Shown here: positions 36,522-46,847 of the stretch, piece after piece
Numbering within the stretch: the first letter of the stretch is position 1
How the letters are laid out: every line of letters begins with the position of its first letter
Source: Pseudanabaena sp. FACHB-2040
Lineage (GTDB): Bacteria > Cyanobacteriota > Cyanobacteriia > Phormidesmidales > Phormidesmidaceae
Assembly: GCF_014696715.1 (NCBI RefSeq)
Contig: NZ_JACJQO010000005.1
Span: 682,001 to 746,000, forward strand
Direction of reading: 5' to 3'
DNA: 64,000 bases
The notes under the pieces: model-generated
Database searches by the model: none
Told to the model about the DNA's origin: nothing
The model's input: only the letters and a program-made list of their open reading frames with translations
Translations under genes and position numbers: made by a program

Positions 36522-37433
36522 CTACTCAATACCACTATTGCGCCAGGGAACCGGATCAACGGAGACGCCATTTACATAGAGGCCCCAGTGCAGATTAGGG
36601 CCAGTGGCAAAGCCTGTGTCTCCCATTGCCCCGATCTGCTGACCTGGCTGCACAAAATCGCCTTCCCTGACATCAATGCGGGAAAGGTGAATCATAACGC
36701 TAGCAACGCCCTGGCCGTGGTCAATGCCAATAGTGTTGCCGTTGAGGGTAAAGCCATCTTGAACTCGGCCTACTAGGGCAACGCGACCAGCGGCAGGAGC
36801 CAGAATAGGAGAGCCTGTGCCGTCAGCGTAATCAACGCCTCGGTGGTAGTAATCTTGGGCAAATTCACCGTTGTAGTAGCGGCGAATGCCGTACTCAGAG
36901 CTGACTCTACCTCGGTTAGGGCGGCTCATAGGGCCATTCCAGAATTTGGTGGGAGTGCGCAGGGCCTTTAGCTCGTCCATGCGGCGAAATTCGTAGTCGG
37001 TGCCTTCCAGGCCAGCGCGCGAGGGAGAAAGGGTAATACGCTGCACCGGGAAGCTGCGGTTGCGTAAATCTACAGCTAGGTTGCGCGTTTCTTCTTGACC
37101 GCTGACCTGAATGGCAAGACGTCCGGGCTGATCGAGGGGGCTAGTGGGCACTAGGGCTCGAAAGCGGTTGCCGGGTAAGGCGTAGGTGGGATAGCTTTGG
37201 CCTTTGACTGTGACCACGGGAGAGGGGCCAGTGCGGGCCGGTTGAACCAAGACAGCAAGGGTATCTCCTAGCTGGGGACTGGTGGGCGTGATCTGCACTT
37301 CGTAGGCGTGGGCCGGGGAGCGCAGGGCTGCGACTAGGGTGATGAGCGCGATCGCAACTATTCCCAAAGAACCCTGCCGCCACAGCCTGCCAGAATGTGC
37401 CCAGGTGCTTTGGATGGTTGAAAAGACCTTCAT
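36522..37433 (-). CDS. M23 family metallopeptidase (LytM domain), exported
   Basis: The 303-residue protein has an N-terminal signal peptide (about residues 18-43, LRSPAHA cleavage region) followed by a beta-rich domain with PTSPQLGDTLAVLVQP. The C-terminal LytM domain has SSEYGIRRYY near 178, the zinc motif HRGVDYADGTGSPILAPA near 198, and NLHWGLYVNG near 280. M23 enzymes cut peptidoglycan cross-links, and many cyanobacterial forms act in cell separation. Both main zinc motifs are kept, so activity is likely. It stands alone between comFB and hfq. The ATG at 37433 fits the signal peptide. Confidence 0.9.
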   Translation of the reverse strand: MKVFSTIQSTWAHSGRLWRQGSLGIVAIALITLVAALRSPAHAYEVQITPTSPQLGDTLAVLVQPARTGPSPVVTVKGQSYPTYALPGNRFRALVPTSPLDQPGRLAIQVSGQEETRNLAVDLRNRSFPVQRITLSPSRAGLEGTDYEFRRMDELKALRTPTKFWNGPMSRPNRGRVSSEYGIRRYYNGEFAQDYYHRGVDYADGTGSPILAPAAGRVALVGRVQDGFTLNGNTIGIDHGQGVASVMIHLSRIDVREGDFVQPGQQIGAMGDTGFATGPNLHWGLYVNGVSVDPVPWRNSGIE

Positions 37434-37547
37434 AGGCTGATTAGTGGCTGATCAGTGTAGGTGTGTGAGGCATTGTTAGCCCCGAAGGTAGCACTAACTC
37501 TCGGGGGATTGTATTAATAAATTCTGCGCTGCGATTTTGCTGGGCCT

Positions 37548-37760
37548 TTACTGGGGCTTGAGGTATGCGATCGCATGGAACCAGATCTGCACGACAGCGC
37601 CATCGGCGGTAGAGACAGCAATACACTGCGGGTCTTGCCAACGCAGTTGACCGCTGATGAGATCGCCTGTCATCAGCTTGACTTCAATGTTCTGCTTGGT
37701 GCGGAGCAGGTTTTGGATTTGTCGAGTGCTGGGTAACCCTGTATCGAGTTCTGTTGTCAT
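37548..37760 (-). CDS. hfq: Hfq, cyanobacterial type RNA-binding protein
   Basis: The 70-residue protein has an Sm-like fold with STRQIQNLLRTKQNIEVKLMTGDLISGQLRWQ (Sm1-like) and IWFHAIAYLKP (Sm2-like, with the late histidine/aromatic region). Cyanobacterial Hfq is short and diverges from the enterobacterial form. It is reported to act in type IV pilus motility through PilB1 binding rather than in general RNA chaperoning. It is divergent from dapF across 230 bp, an arrangement I recall from other cyanobacteria. The start codon ATG at 37760 gives the usual length. Confidence 0.85.
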   Translation of the reverse strand: MTTELDTGLPSTRQIQNLLRTKQNIEVKLMTGDLISGQLRWQDPQCIAVSTADGAVVQIWFHAIAYLKPQ

Positions 37761-37990
37761 GATTTGGTGAGTACTTACGGGCCAATTGGCGGTAGGGCTT
37801 CAACTCTAGCCCCAATTTCAGGCAGTTGCCAACCGCACCATACCCCAATAATTTACTCCTCACTGCCCAGTAATTAGCTGCAAACTTCACCTGTGGATTC
37901 AAGCTAACTGTGCCTATGTTCCTGCGCCCTTACCCCTAAAATGAGAATCTGGCAGTGAAGAGTTTGGCGAAGCAAGAGAGCGCATAACCG

Positions 37991-38836
37991 ATGGAGTTTA
38001 CCAAGTATCACGGTCTAGGCAACGACTTTATTTTGATCGATAACCGCCATCAGAGCGAGCCTGTCTTGACCGCTGAAGATGCCGTTTTGTGGTGCGATCG
38101 CCACTTTGGCATTGGCGCAGACGGGGTGATCTTTGCCCTGCCTGGTCAAAGCGGCACCGACTACACCATGCGTATCTTCAACTCCGATGGCTCAGAGCCA
38201 GAGATGTGCGGCAACGGCATTCGCTGTCTAGCCCAGTTTATCGGAGACTTGGAGGCCTCTGACGGCAATGCCGCAACGCTGCCCTACGCTTACCGCATCC
38301 ACACGTTGGCAGGCACCATTACCCCAGAACTGCAGACCAATGGACAAGTAACAGTGGACATGGGTCAGCCTTACCTGCTGGCCGGAGAAATTCCTACGAC
38401 ACTAGCCGCTGCTGACGAGAAAGTGGTCAGCCAGTCTCTAATCGTGGCAGATCGAACCTGGGAGGTGACCTGTGTCAGCATGGGCAATCCTCACTGCATT
38501 ACCTTCGTTGATGATGTAGCCGCCATTCCTCTAGAAGCCCTAGGGCCTCAGTTTGAGCATCACAGCGTTTTCCCTAAGCGCATTAACACCGAATTTATCC
38601 AGGTTGTGCGCCGTGATTATCTCAAGATGCGGGTGTGGGAACGCGGAGCTGGCATCACCCTAGCCTGCGGCACTGGGGCCTGCGCCTCGCTTGTGGCAGG
38701 TGTGCTGACAGGACGGTGCGATCGCAAAGCCACTCTGGAACTCCCCGGCGGCCCACTGCAAATCGAATGGTCAGAAACCAACAACCGCGTCTATATGACT
38801 GGTCCAGCTGAAAAAGTGTTTGCCGGTTCTAGATAG
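37991..38836 (+). CDS. dapF: Diaminopimelate epimerase
   Basis: The 281-residue protein starts [17 protein letters not shown]. It has the two catalytic cysteines in [20 protein letters not shown] near residue 65-75 and in [10 protein letters not shown] near 225. It interconverts LL- and meso-diaminopimelate for lysine and peptidoglycan synthesis. Length and motifs are normal. It ends 3 bp before the convergent DUF3288 gene. Confidence 0.97.
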   Translation: MEFTKYHGLGNDFILIDNRHQSEPVLTAEDAVLWCDRHFGIGADGVIFALPGQSGTDYTMRIFNSDGSEPEMCGNGIRCLAQFIGDLEASDGNAATLPYAYRIHTLAGTITPELQTNGQVTVDMGQPYLLAGEIPTTLAAADEKVVSQSLIVADRTWEVTCVSMGNPHCITFVDDVAAIPLEALGPQFEHHSVFPKRINTEFIQVVRRDYLKMRVWERGAGITLACGTGACASLVAGVLTGRCDRKATLELPGGPLQIEWSETNNRVYMTGPAEKVFAGSR

Positions 38837-38839
38837 CGG

Positions 38840-39124
38840 CTAACTCCAATCCTCTCGCCCCCGTCCCAGCCCTTTGTAAACATCGGCCTGCTGGTGAATT
38901 TCACGAGTCTTTTCGTAAAGGGCAGCTTCAGTCAGGCCCCAGTTGCTTAAAGCTTTTTCCAGGTCTTTCTGGATGTCGTGGGCACCGGGGAAGCCTTTGT
39001 AACGAATGATCATGCGGCCCAGTTCGGCCAGGTTGTAGTCCGAAGGTTCGCCGTTGAGGATCTGGCTAACGGTCTGGCGATCGGTGCGGTACTGGGGGTG
39101 CTGCTGTTCCTTTTGCTCGGCCAT
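38840..39124 (-). CDS. DUF3288 family protein
   Basis: The 94-residue soluble protein begins MAEQKEQQHPQYRTDRQTV and contains NLAELGRMIIRYKGFPGAHDIQ and REIHQQADVYKGLGRGREDWS. I recognise the small cyanobacterial DUF3288 family. Its function is unknown. It is convergent with dapF, with only 3 bp between the stops. Confidence 0.82.
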   Translation of the reverse strand: MAEQKEQQHPQYRTDRQTVSQILNGEPSDYNLAELGRMIIRYKGFPGAHDIQKDLEKALSNWGLTEAALYEKTREIHQQADVYKGLGRGREDWS

Positions 39125-39332
39125 AGGGGTTGGTTTTAGCGCAATGCGGTTTAACGCTCTTTAGTGTAAGACACCGATTTGCCTACGCTAACCTAGGTCG
39201 CTGAAAGAGTAAAATCCGTTTAGTCAACAGACCGGGGGAGAGAATTTGCAGCAGCTACAGGGCCTATAGCGGTTTTCAGATCAGTAAGTTACAGGCCAGG
39301 TTGGATGGCGTGGATGGTTGGATGGGTGGCGA

Positions 39333-40817
39333 ATGCAAGCGAAAGTGGCTGTAAAGGATTTTGCCGAGTTGAGAAGGCATTGGTGCTGGGGGCTAGGCGG
39401 CATGATTGGGTTTTGGGGTGCGATCGCAGCCCTCCCTGCCCAGGCAGGTATCTGTGTCTCAGAACTGGCAGGGGCGCTAGATGCGATCGCAACTCAGCCA
39501 TCCCTCCAGTCGGCTCGGGTGGGCGTCTATGTGGAGACTCAGGGCGAGGCTGCCGATCGCCAGGTTTTATATGCCCGTAATGCCCAGCAGTTCTTTATCC
39601 CTGCCTCCAATGTCAAGCTGCTGACGACCGCCGCTGCGCTGGATTTTCTAGGCCCCGACTATCGCATTCGCACTTCGGTTTACGGCGAGGCTGCAGCGGT
39701 GACCGATCTGCGAGTCGTCGGTCGGGGCGACCCTAGCTTGACCCGCGAAGATTTAGTTAACTTGGCCCAGCAAATCGCCCAGTCGGGTGTGCGCCAGGTC
39801 AGCACGCTGACCGGGGATGATAGCTACTTTTCCGGGTCGCCGGTCAATCCCAACTGGGAGTGGGAAGATGTGCAGGCGGGCTATGGGGCTCCGGTGAATA
39901 GTTTGATTAGCGATCGCAACGCCATTAACCTGAGCCTGGTGCCCCAAATGATCGGCCAACCACTTCAGGTTGTCTGGGATATTCCCACCCCAGCCAGCTC
40001 CTGGCGCGTCGTCAACCAATCTCGCACTGTGGCTCCAGGCGAAGCGGAATTTGTCAGCGTGGGGCGAGATTTAGGTCAGCCCGTCTTGTACGTCAGCGGG
40101 CAGCTCACGGCAGGTTCAGAGGCTGAGACAGCAGCCATCGCCATTCCCGATCCAGCGGCCTACTTTATCGACCGCTTCCGGTTGGCGCTAGAAGCACAAG
40201 GCATTGCAGTGGGGCAAACGACAGTGACCCTAGAGCCAATGACCGCACCAGCCAATGAACTTGCCTTTCACCAGTCCCCGCTGCTGGCAGAACTGCTGAT
40301 ACCAACCAACCGCAACAGCACGAACCTCTATGCCGAGTCTCTGCTTAAAACGCTGGGAGTCGCCTTTTCTGCACAGCGCCCTGACCAGGCAACTGAGGCA
40401 GGAATTACTGCTGTAACGGCCTTGCTGGCTCGTCTGGGTGTAAATCCTGAGGAGTTTGCGATCGCAGATGGCTCCGGCCTATCTCGCCATAACCTAGCCA
40501 CACCAGCAGCCCTGGTCAACCTGCTTCAGATCATGGCCCGCCACTCCCAGTCAGCGGTTTACCGAGACTCTCTGGCCGTAGCTGGGATCAGCGGCACCCT
40601 CCGTAACCGGCTGCTAGACACTCCACTGGAGGGCAACTTCTACGGCAAAACGGGAGCAGTTAGCAGCAATGTGTCGCTTTCTGGGTACATGACTCCACCT
40701 AGCTACCAGCCTCTAGTAGTGAGTATATTGATCAACAACGCTAACCAGAGAGCAAGCGTTCTGCGTCAAATCATCGACGAGATGCTGTTGACCCTGGCTC
40801 AGCTCGAAGACTGCTAG
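39333..40817 (+). CDS. dacB: D-alanyl-D-alanine carboxypeptidase/endopeptidase, PBP4 type (S13)
   Basis: The protein (494 residues from ATG 39333; a TTG start 15 bp earlier is in frame) has a signal peptide ending near LPAQAG. The S13 motifs are SxxK in IPASNVKLLTTAA near residue 91, SxN in RNSTNLYAESLL near 328, and KTG in GNFYGKTGAVSSNVS near 438, all intact. It trims or cleaves peptidoglycan peptides in the periplasm. The usual family length is kept. GATGG-like short repeats lie just before the start. It stands alone. Confidence 0.93.
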   Translation: MQAKVAVKDFAELRRHWCWGLGGMIGFWGAIAALPAQAGICVSELAGALDAIATQPSLQSARVGVYVETQGEAADRQVLYARNAQQFFIPASNVKLLTTAAALDFLGPDYRIRTSVYGEAAAVTDLRVVGRGDPSLTREDLVNLAQQIAQSGVRQVSTLTGDDSYFSGSPVNPNWEWEDVQAGYGAPVNSLISDRNAINLSLVPQMIGQPLQVVWDIPTPASSWRVVNQSRTVAPGEAEFVSVGRDLGQPVLYVSGQLTAGSEAETAAIAIPDPAAYFIDRFRLALEAQGIAVGQTTVTLEPMTAPANELAFHQSPLLAELLIPTNRNSTNLYAESLLKTLGVAFSAQRPDQATEAGITAVTALLARLGVNPEEFAIADGSGLSRHNLATPAALVNLLQIMARHSQSAVYRDSLAVAGISGTLRNRLLDTPLEGNFYGKTGAVSSNVSLSGYMTPPSYQPLVVSILINNANQRASVLRQIIDEMLLTLAQLEDC

Positions 40818-41112
40818 ACCCATTGACTTGCTTCTGCACAATTTTCGCTGCAACCCTGAGGCTCTGTCTATTCTGTTGCTACAGGGCTAAAGCTGAATTT
40901 CGCGCCGTCATGAGTTCCGGTCGTTGCACCCAAAGTGTAGCCGGGAACACTTCAAGAAATAAGTCAGCCTATCAAGTTGAATTTAGAACTGTTTTGAGCC
41001 ATATCTGATTACTGAAGAAGTGGCTTGCTAAAGATCTATAATCGCAGAACTCTTTAAGATTTTTTTAAGACTGACCTCTAAAGCCGTTTAACTGCCTCTC
41101 GTTTATCGCGCT

Positions 41113-44100
41113 ATGGCTCTTACGTCTCTCCAGCACCAGCTCGACGACTATTATCAACAAGTTCACTCTGTTATCCTGTCTCGGCAAAACCCGGTAACAG
41201 GGCTTTTGCCAGCCAGTACAGCGGTCAATGTGCACGGCAACTACACCGATGCCTGGGTCCGCGACAACGTCTACAGCATTTTGGCAGTGTGGGGGCTGGC
41301 CCTGGCCTATCGCAAGATTGACGAAGACTCAGGCCGCACTTACGAACTTGAGCAAAGCGTTGTCAAGCTCATGCGAGGTTTGCTGTTTGCCATGATGCAG
41401 CAGGCCCACAAAGTAGAGCGGTTTAAGGAAAATCAAAATCCTCTAGAAGCCCTCCACGCCAAGTACGATACGACAACCGGCAGCACCGTCGTAGCCGACG
41501 ACGCTTGGGGCCATCTCCAGCTCGACGCCACCTCGCTTTACCTGCTAATGCTGGCCCAGATGACGGCTTCTGGACTGCAGATCGTCTTCACCCAAGACGA
41601 GGTCAACTTCGTTCAAAACCTGGTCTACTACATTGGCCGGGCCTATAGAACGCCGGACTACGGCATTTGGGAACGCGGCAACAAGCTCAACCACGGCAAG
41701 CCTGAGCTCAATGCCAGCTCTGTCGGGATGGCAAAAGCGGCCCTAGAAGCCATGCAGGGCCTTAACCTGTTCGGCATTCGCGGCGGACAGTCCTCGGTAA
41801 TTCACGTTTTGCCTGATGAGATCGCCCGCAGCCGCATCACGCTAGAGTCACTGTTGCCTAGAGAATCGGGCTCCAAAGAGGTGGACTCGGCCCTGCTCAG
41901 CATGATTGGGTTTCCGGCTTTTGCAGTAGATTCTCCCGAGCTAACTGAGCGCACCCGGCTCAAAATTATTGACAAGCTGCAGGGCCAATACGGCTGCAAG
42001 CGATTTTTGCGGGATGGACATCAAACCATTAGCGAAGATATCACCCGGCTGCACTACGAGCGGGAGGAACTGCAGCAGTTTGAGCACATCGAATGTGAGT
42101 GGCCGCTCTTTTTTACCTATCTGTGGATCGACAGCCTATTTCGCAACAGCCCTCAGCAGATCGAGTTTTACGAGGAGCGGCTAAAGGCCCTCACGGTTGA
42201 CCGAGATGGCGTTGGCCTATTGCCCGAACTCTACTACGTGCCTGCAGATTCTCTAGAGGCAGAGCGGCTCAGCCCCGGCAGTCAAGCCCGTCTGCCTAAT
42301 GACAATGTGCCCTTAGTTTGGGCGCAGAGCCTTTACTTTCTAGGGCAGTTTTTGCGGGATGGGCTCCTGCAGCCCGGCGACATAGACCCGTTGGGCCGCC
42401 ATGGAACGGTTCGAGAACCGCGTCTGCCGATTGTGCAGATTGCCTTGCTGTCCGAAGATCGGGCGCTGCAGGCAGAGTTAGAGACCTACGGCATTTCCAC
42501 TCAGGTCTTAGATGAGCTAGCGCCAGTTCAAGTTTTTCCAGCGGGCGAACTGTCGGCCATTTATGCCGAGATTGGCCGCAACAGCAAGTTGGGGTTGAGT
42601 GGTCGCCCAACCCGTCGGCTTCGCAGCCTCACGACTTCGCGAATTTTCCGCATCCAGGGCAACGGCGCAGTCTTTCTTCCCTCATTTCTGGACCAGCAGC
42701 AGTTTTACTTAACGCTGGACTACCACTTCCTGGTCTCTCAGATTCGCAGCGAAATTGCCTACATCCATGACCACTGGCGCGAACCGGGTCGGCCCACCCT
42801 AACGCTGATGCTGACCCACACCATGTTTCAGTTGGGGCACAAGCCTATTCACGAGTCGCCTTTGCTGGCGTTGATTCAAGAACTGAGGTCGGGCCACTGT
42901 GACCATGTGTCGGTCAAGGTTAGCCCGCTGTCTCAGCTAATAATGACTTCTGGAATTGAGCGGATTGACAATGCTAATCACTACCAGCTAGGCACTGCAG
43001 CAGTAGGGTATGCGCCTCTAATTACCAGCTATTTAGCTTTTAACCCAGACCACACGGGTCCGCTGAGCATTCTAGAAGAGTTTGACCTGGAGCGGGAAAC
43101 GGATCTCAGTCGGCTTTTAGCCGCCCTGCAACAGTCCGACAACCTCTATGAGCAGATTGAGCTGCTAAGTACTTTAAAGCGCCTCAAAGGACTGACGTTT
43201 GACACGGGTATAGGTGACCCTGGTCATCTGGTGACTGTGGAAGTGCTGCTGGATGAAATCTATGCCAAGGCAGGCAGAAATGAGTGCTGGTCGATTCTGC
43301 GCCGAGCTTCAGGCCTGCTGAACAAGGCCGACATTTCCCTATCTGATGCAGTGACGGAAATCTTGGTGCGGCAGAAGCAGATCTCGGTGGGCAAAGCCTA
43401 CAGTGATGCTTCTCTGATGACAGAGCCGATGTCTCATCACGAAATTGTGGAGAAGATCAAGACGTTTTGCGGCGAGGATGAGCGAGACTCGGTGCTGACT
43501 CAGGAAATTTTGGTGTACTTGAGCGTATTAATTAAAACCGAACCTCGGCTGTTTGATGGCCTGATGACTCTGCGGGTCGGGTATCTGATTTTGCTGCTGA
43601 CCAGTGAACTGGCGCGGGAGAAAGATTTGACCCAGGATGAAGCCTACGAGTACCTGATGTCGTTGAGCCCTTTTGAAATTAAGCAGCGCCTACGTCAGGG
43701 ACTAGCTGGCTATAGCGGCCTCAACCAAACCGTCTTTCAGCGAGAGTCGCTCCACATTAAGCCCAAAGCTTCGGTCAATTGGCAGGTAATTCCTGAAGAT
43801 ATCGAGGGAGAGCTGGCTAATGGCGATTGGCTGCGTAAGCGGCAGATCGATGGTGAAATCAACCGCTTGCCCGAAGGGTTTTATTCCCAAGTTTGGGAGC
43901 TGCTAAAGCACTGCAAAGGGGTCGTTATTGGTAATAAGTTTGAGCGGCGCAATCGCTTGGATAGCCGGTTGATTTTGTCAGAAATGACGCCGGGAGAGCA
44001 GAACTTTGCCCGCCGCATTGACCACCTGCTAAATAAGATTCAGGCTCCGGAGTATCGCCACGTCAATGTTGAGGCGCTGCAGGAGTTGGGCGAGATCTTC

Positions 44101-44358
44101 AAGGTCAACCCTGACCTGTACTTTGAAGACTACGTCACTCTAGATGTGCTGGTGGGACACGCAGTGCGGATTGCTTGGCTGGATCATCGACCTGATCGGG
44201 CTAACACCTACGAGGCTGACAAGGCGTTTGCCTGGCGATCTTTTTACAGGCTGCCGCCCCGGCATTGTGCGGCTTGTTTGGCTAGGGCGCTGGAGTTCCT
44301 GACAACTCTGGGGGCAACAGAAGGAGCCACTGCTATGGACACAGATCAGGTGGCTTGA
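41113..44358 (+). CDS. Glycoside hydrolase family 15 / phosphorylase kinase alpha-beta-like protein
   Basis: The 1081-residue protein starts MALTSLQHQLDDYYQQVHS. The N-terminal half resembles the (alpha/alpha)6 glucoamylase-like domain of phosphorylase kinase regulatory subunits: NVHGNYTDAWVRDNVYSI near residue 37, DDAWGHLQLDATSLYLL near 133 and YGIWERGNKLNHGKPELNASSVGMAKAALEA near 186. The C-terminal half is helical. Cyanobacteria have these large GH15-like proteins, whose activity is not established as far as I know; a role in glycogen metabolism is inference. TATAAT at 41037 could be the -10 element. Confidence 0.85.
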   Translation: MALTSLQHQLDDYYQQVHSVILSRQNPVTGLLPASTAVNVHGNYTDAWVRDNVYSILAVWGLALAYRKIDEDSGRTYELEQSVVKLMRGLLFAMMQQAHKVERFKENQNPLEALHAKYDTTTGSTVVADDAWGHLQLDATSLYLLMLAQMTASGLQIVFTQDEVNFVQNLVYYIGRAYRTPDYGIWERGNKLNHGKPELNASSVGMAKAALEAMQGLNLFGIRGGQSSVIHVLPDEIARSRITLESLLPRESGSKEVDSALLSMIGFPAFAVDSPELTERTRLKIIDKLQGQYGCKRFLRDGHQTISEDITRLHYEREELQQFEHIECEWPLFFTYLWIDSLFRNSPQQIEFYEERLKALTVDRDGVGLLPELYYVPADSLEAERLSPGSQARLPNDNVPLVWAQSLYFLGQFLRDGLLQPGDIDPLGRHGTVREPRLPIVQIALLSEDRALQAELETYGISTQVLDELAPVQVFPAGELSAIYAEIGRNSKLGLSGRPTRRLRSLTTSRIFRIQGNGAVFLPSFLDQQQFYLTLDYHFLVSQIRSEIAYIHDHWREPGRPTLTLMLTHTMFQLGHKPIHESPLLALIQELRSGHCDHVSVKVSPLSQLIMTSGIERIDNANHYQLGTAAVGYAPLITSYLAFNPDHTGPLSILEEFDLERETDLSRLLAALQQSDNLYEQIELLSTLKRLKGLTFDTGIGDPGHLVTVEVLLDEIYAKAGRNECWSILRRASGLLNKADISLSDAVTEILVRQKQISVGKAYSDASLMTEPMSHHEIVEKIKTFCGEDERDSVLTQEILVYLSVLIKTEPRLFDGLMTLRVGYLILLLTSELAREKDLTQDEAYEYLMSLSPFEIKQRLRQGLAGYSGLNQTVFQRESLHIKPKASVNWQVIPEDIEGELANGDWLRKRQIDGEINRLPEGFYSQVWELLKHCKGVVIGNKFERRNRLDSRLILSEMTPGEQNFARRIDHLLNKIQAPEYRHVNVEALQELGEIFKVNPDLYFEDYVTLDVLVGHAVRIAWLDHRPDRANTYEADKAFAWRSFYRLPPRHCAACLARALEFLTTLGATEGATAMDTDQVA

Positions 44359-44435
44359 GTGTTGTGGGTGAGGTGGAGAGTGCGATCGCACCCCCCCTCC
44401 CTAGACCAGAAACTGAGTTTCTCTCAGATCAAGGG

Positions 44436-44987
44436 TTAGGCACGTTTTGCCACACAGTATTTACTCTGCACAAAGCCAATCTCATAGGCTTTGGTTGCCA
44501 GGTGAGTCAACTCAATGTCTTGATCCAGATTGCCAAAAAGCGATTTACCAGCCCCAAGGAGCACTGGAATCATTGTGATGGTGATTTCATCGATCAGTCC
44601 TTCACGGAGAAAGCTTTGGATCACAAGCCCCCCATCAATGTAGAGATGCTGGGCTCCATTGTCAGCAAGGTGCTCAACCAGCTTCTGTGGAGGCTCGGAC
44701 GAGGCAGAAACGGTATTAGCAATTGCTGTTGGGATGGAAACTGAACCTCGGCTGAGAACTACGACCGGTTTGGAGCCATAGGGCCAGTCACCAAATGAAA
44801 GCGCTTTCTCAAAGGTGTTTCTGCCCATGACAAGGACGTCTACGGATGCGATGAAATCGTTATAGCCAAAGTCTTCGTCTGGGGGAACGCTGGCATTAGC
44901 ACGATCGAGCCAGTCGAGGCTGCCATCAGCGCGAGCAATGTAACCATCAAGGCTAGTTGCAATAAACACAGAGGACTTTACGGCCAC
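44436..44987 (-). CDS. Dihydrofolate reductase family protein (RibD C-terminal type)
   Basis: The protein (183 residues from GTG 44987) starts VAVKSSVFIATSLDGYIARADGSLDWL. It has VDVLVMGRNTFEKALSF near residue 47, PVVVLSRG near 71 and YIDGGLVIQSFLREGLIDEITITMIPVLLGAGKSLFG near 110. This is the RibD_C/YwjB-like reductase fold. The substrate is unknown and is not necessarily folate or flavin precursors. GTG at 44987 is preferred because AAAGGA lies 9-10 nt before it, although ATG 45014 is in frame. It lies at the edge of an AT-richer block. Confidence 0.85.
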   Translation of the reverse strand: MAVKSSVFIATSLDGYIARADGSLDWLDRANASVPPDEDFGYNDFIASVDVLVMGRNTFEKALSFGDWPYGSKPVVVLSRGSVSIPTAIANTVSASSEPPQKLVEHLADNGAQHLYIDGGLVIQSFLREGLIDEITITMIPVLLGAGKSLFGNLDQDIELTHLATKAYEIGFVQSKYCVAKRA

Positions 44988-45040
44988 AGGGATTTTTTCC
45001 TTTCTTTGACACAAAATACAATAATTTATTGATATTAATT

Positions 45041-45847
45041 TTACTCTGAAGCTCTAAAAAACCGTCTTACAGGACGGCTTTGCAATATTAAAACTATTAA
45101 TATGACTGCAAGAACTGCAGGCATAGTTACTTTAAGGCCGGCTGCTACCGAGGTATAAAGGCGCGGAAAAGGAAGACAAGAAGCTACATCTTGAGAGCCG
45201 CAAACCATGCGCTTCAAAAGCCTATATCCTGGAAAGTGAAAGAGCAACGAGAGTAAGCCAAGATATACCCAACCCGAGCCTATAGATAGCAAAATGGCTG
45301 CTAGATTTCGGCCTGCTTTATTTGAAGTGATGGTGCTCTGTAATGTCTGTGAAGCTGTCAGTTCTTCCTGTATTTCTGAATATTTCTGCTCATACCATTT
45401 AGAGATATTTTGACCCATTAACCAACCTGCCCACCCAGCAATTACAGAGGCCAATACAGAGTTAAAGCCAATGAAAACTGCTGAACTGGGTGTCATGGCT
45501 TTAGAAGAGAAGTACCAAGGCCCGAAGCCTAGGGCTCCTCCAGCGGCTACAGAGGCACTGATAGTTTTGGCTATCGCACGGTAGAGCCGAATATGTTGAA
45601 GTGGGTAGAAGAATAGACATGATAGTAGACTCAGCAGGAGCCCGTTAACGAGACCCAGCCCTAAACCCAATCCAGCACCAACCATGCTTGTCCAAAGGGC
45701 GAGGGTGAGATAGGCGCAGCCAAAAAGCGCACCTAGTACGCTTCCAGACATTAGCCCTATTGCTCCACTTCGTAAGACAATATATCCCGCCCACTTCAGT
45801 CTTAGAATATACTCTTGGCTTTTTGATCTGAACTCATTATTAGCCAT
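45041..45847 (-). CDS. Polytopic membrane protein of unknown function
   Basis: The 268-residue protein has about six membrane segments (roughly 20-45, 50-85, 93-113, 122-145, 182-205 and 238-260). A glycine-rich stretch GAGLGLGLGLVNG near residue 57 stands out. I recognise no family. It is read on the minus strand, upstream of the DHFR-like gene with about 53 bp between. G+C is visibly lower than in flanking genes. There is a small chance that it is acquired. Confidence 0.7.
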   Translation of the reverse strand: MANNEFRSKSQEYILRLKWAGYIVLRSGAIGLMSGSVLGALFGCAYLTLALWTSMVGAGLGLGLGLVNGLLLSLLSCLFFYPLQHIRLYRAIAKTISASVAAGGALGFGPWYFSSKAMTPSSAVFIGFNSVLASVIAGWAGWLMGQNISKWYEQKYSEIQEELTASQTLQSTITSNKAGRNLAAILLSIGSGWVYLGLLSLLFHFPGYRLLKRMVCGSQDVASCLPFPRLYTSVAAGLKVTMPAVLAVILIVLILQSRPVRRFFRASE

Positions 45848-46016
45848 TGCTCTTTTCTTATCAGGTATGGGGCCACTTCCCTACCGTGGCTTAGCAAGCA
45901 TAACCTAAGGTACTCTTGCACCTTTGATTATGAACTACATTAACCCTTGTGTGGAAGTTAAAACGAACGGCTGCCTTGAGCCAGAACATCACTTTCAATA
46001 TCATTCAAACTGCCGG

Positions 46017-46847
46017 TCAACATTTCTGAGCAATATGAAATGCCGATACATATGAGAGTTCAAGACTTCCACCTAGGTCAAAGACAATTCTATTTCTTAA
46101 CTCTTCAAATAGAGCCTTCTTATTTTCAGACTCTAGCTTCAAATAGGGTGAGTAAGTATTCAAAAGCAACAAATATTTGTCAACTGTATAAGTTGTTTTA
46201 GATTCAATACAACCAGTCATCAGGTCTTTGAATAGACCTGAATCTGTAATCATTTCTCCTAATCCTTGCAGAATTTCCTCCTGCGTTTTCCTGTCTTCAT
46301 AACGGTCAAGTGATGGAGCATGAACCTGATAAATTCCAGACAAGCCTTGATACACTTCATAGCAAGGCTGAAGTTCTTTGTTCCATAACAAAATCAAGTA
46401 ACCATTTTCCTTTAAAGCTTCTGCTGCTTTTGAATATCCCACATCTGATGGTATCCAATGGAAAGAACTTGCCGCTAGAACAGCATCAAACTTCTCAGTT
46501 CCTAGTACCCATTCCTCAAAAGAAGTGTTCTGAATTTTTACATTGGGGTACTGCTCACAGTTTTGTTGGGCTAATTGATAAAAATCCGGGTTGGGTTCTA
46601 AACACAACATCGGAAATTCCAATTGAGCGAATGCTACTGTTGCCGTTGCTGGGCCGCATCCCACTTCAAGAATTTTCGAGTTAGGCTTGAGTTGAGCAAG
46701 CTCTACAACCTGACAAATTAACTCTTGGGGATAACGGGGTCTTGCTTGGTTATAAGCCTCTGCTGCTGGAGAATACCAATTTTTTCGCTGCTCTAGATTC
46801 CTAGCAGAGTAGCCGCTTATTACTTTTTTTAAGTTTTTGTAGTCCAT
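46017..46847 (-). CDS. Class I SAM-dependent methyltransferase
   Basis: The 276-residue protein has motif I ILEVGCGPATATVAFA near residue 59, a following acidic residue in MLCLEPNPDF near 81, and the motif II/III region FDAVLAASSFHWIPSD near 119 with YLILLWNKEL near 146. The N-terminus KNWYSPAAEAYNQARPRYPQEL is typical of YcgJ/UbiE-like methyltransferases. Substrate is unknown. Its AT-rich codons, such as AAA, GAA and TTA, differ from neighbours. It stands alone on the minus strand. Confidence 0.85.
   Translation of the reverse strand: MDYKNLKKVISGYSARNLEQRKNWYSPAAEAYNQARPRYPQELICQVVELAQLKPNSKILEVGCGPATATVAFAQLEFPMLCLEPNPDFYQLAQQNCEQYPNVKIQNTSFEEWVLGTEKFDAVLAASSFHWIPSDVGYSKAAEALKENGYLILLWNKELQPCYEVYQGLSGIYQVHAPSLDRYEDRKTQEEILQGLGEMITDSGLFKDLMTGCIESKTTYTVDKYLLLLNTYSPYLKLESENKKALFEELRNRIVFDLGGSLELSYVSAFHIAQKC

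Noticed and set aside
40823..41008. 61-codon frame between dacB and the GH15-like gene
   Set aside because: Cysteine-rich random-looking peptide with no ribosome site; I see nothing else in this 295-bp gap.
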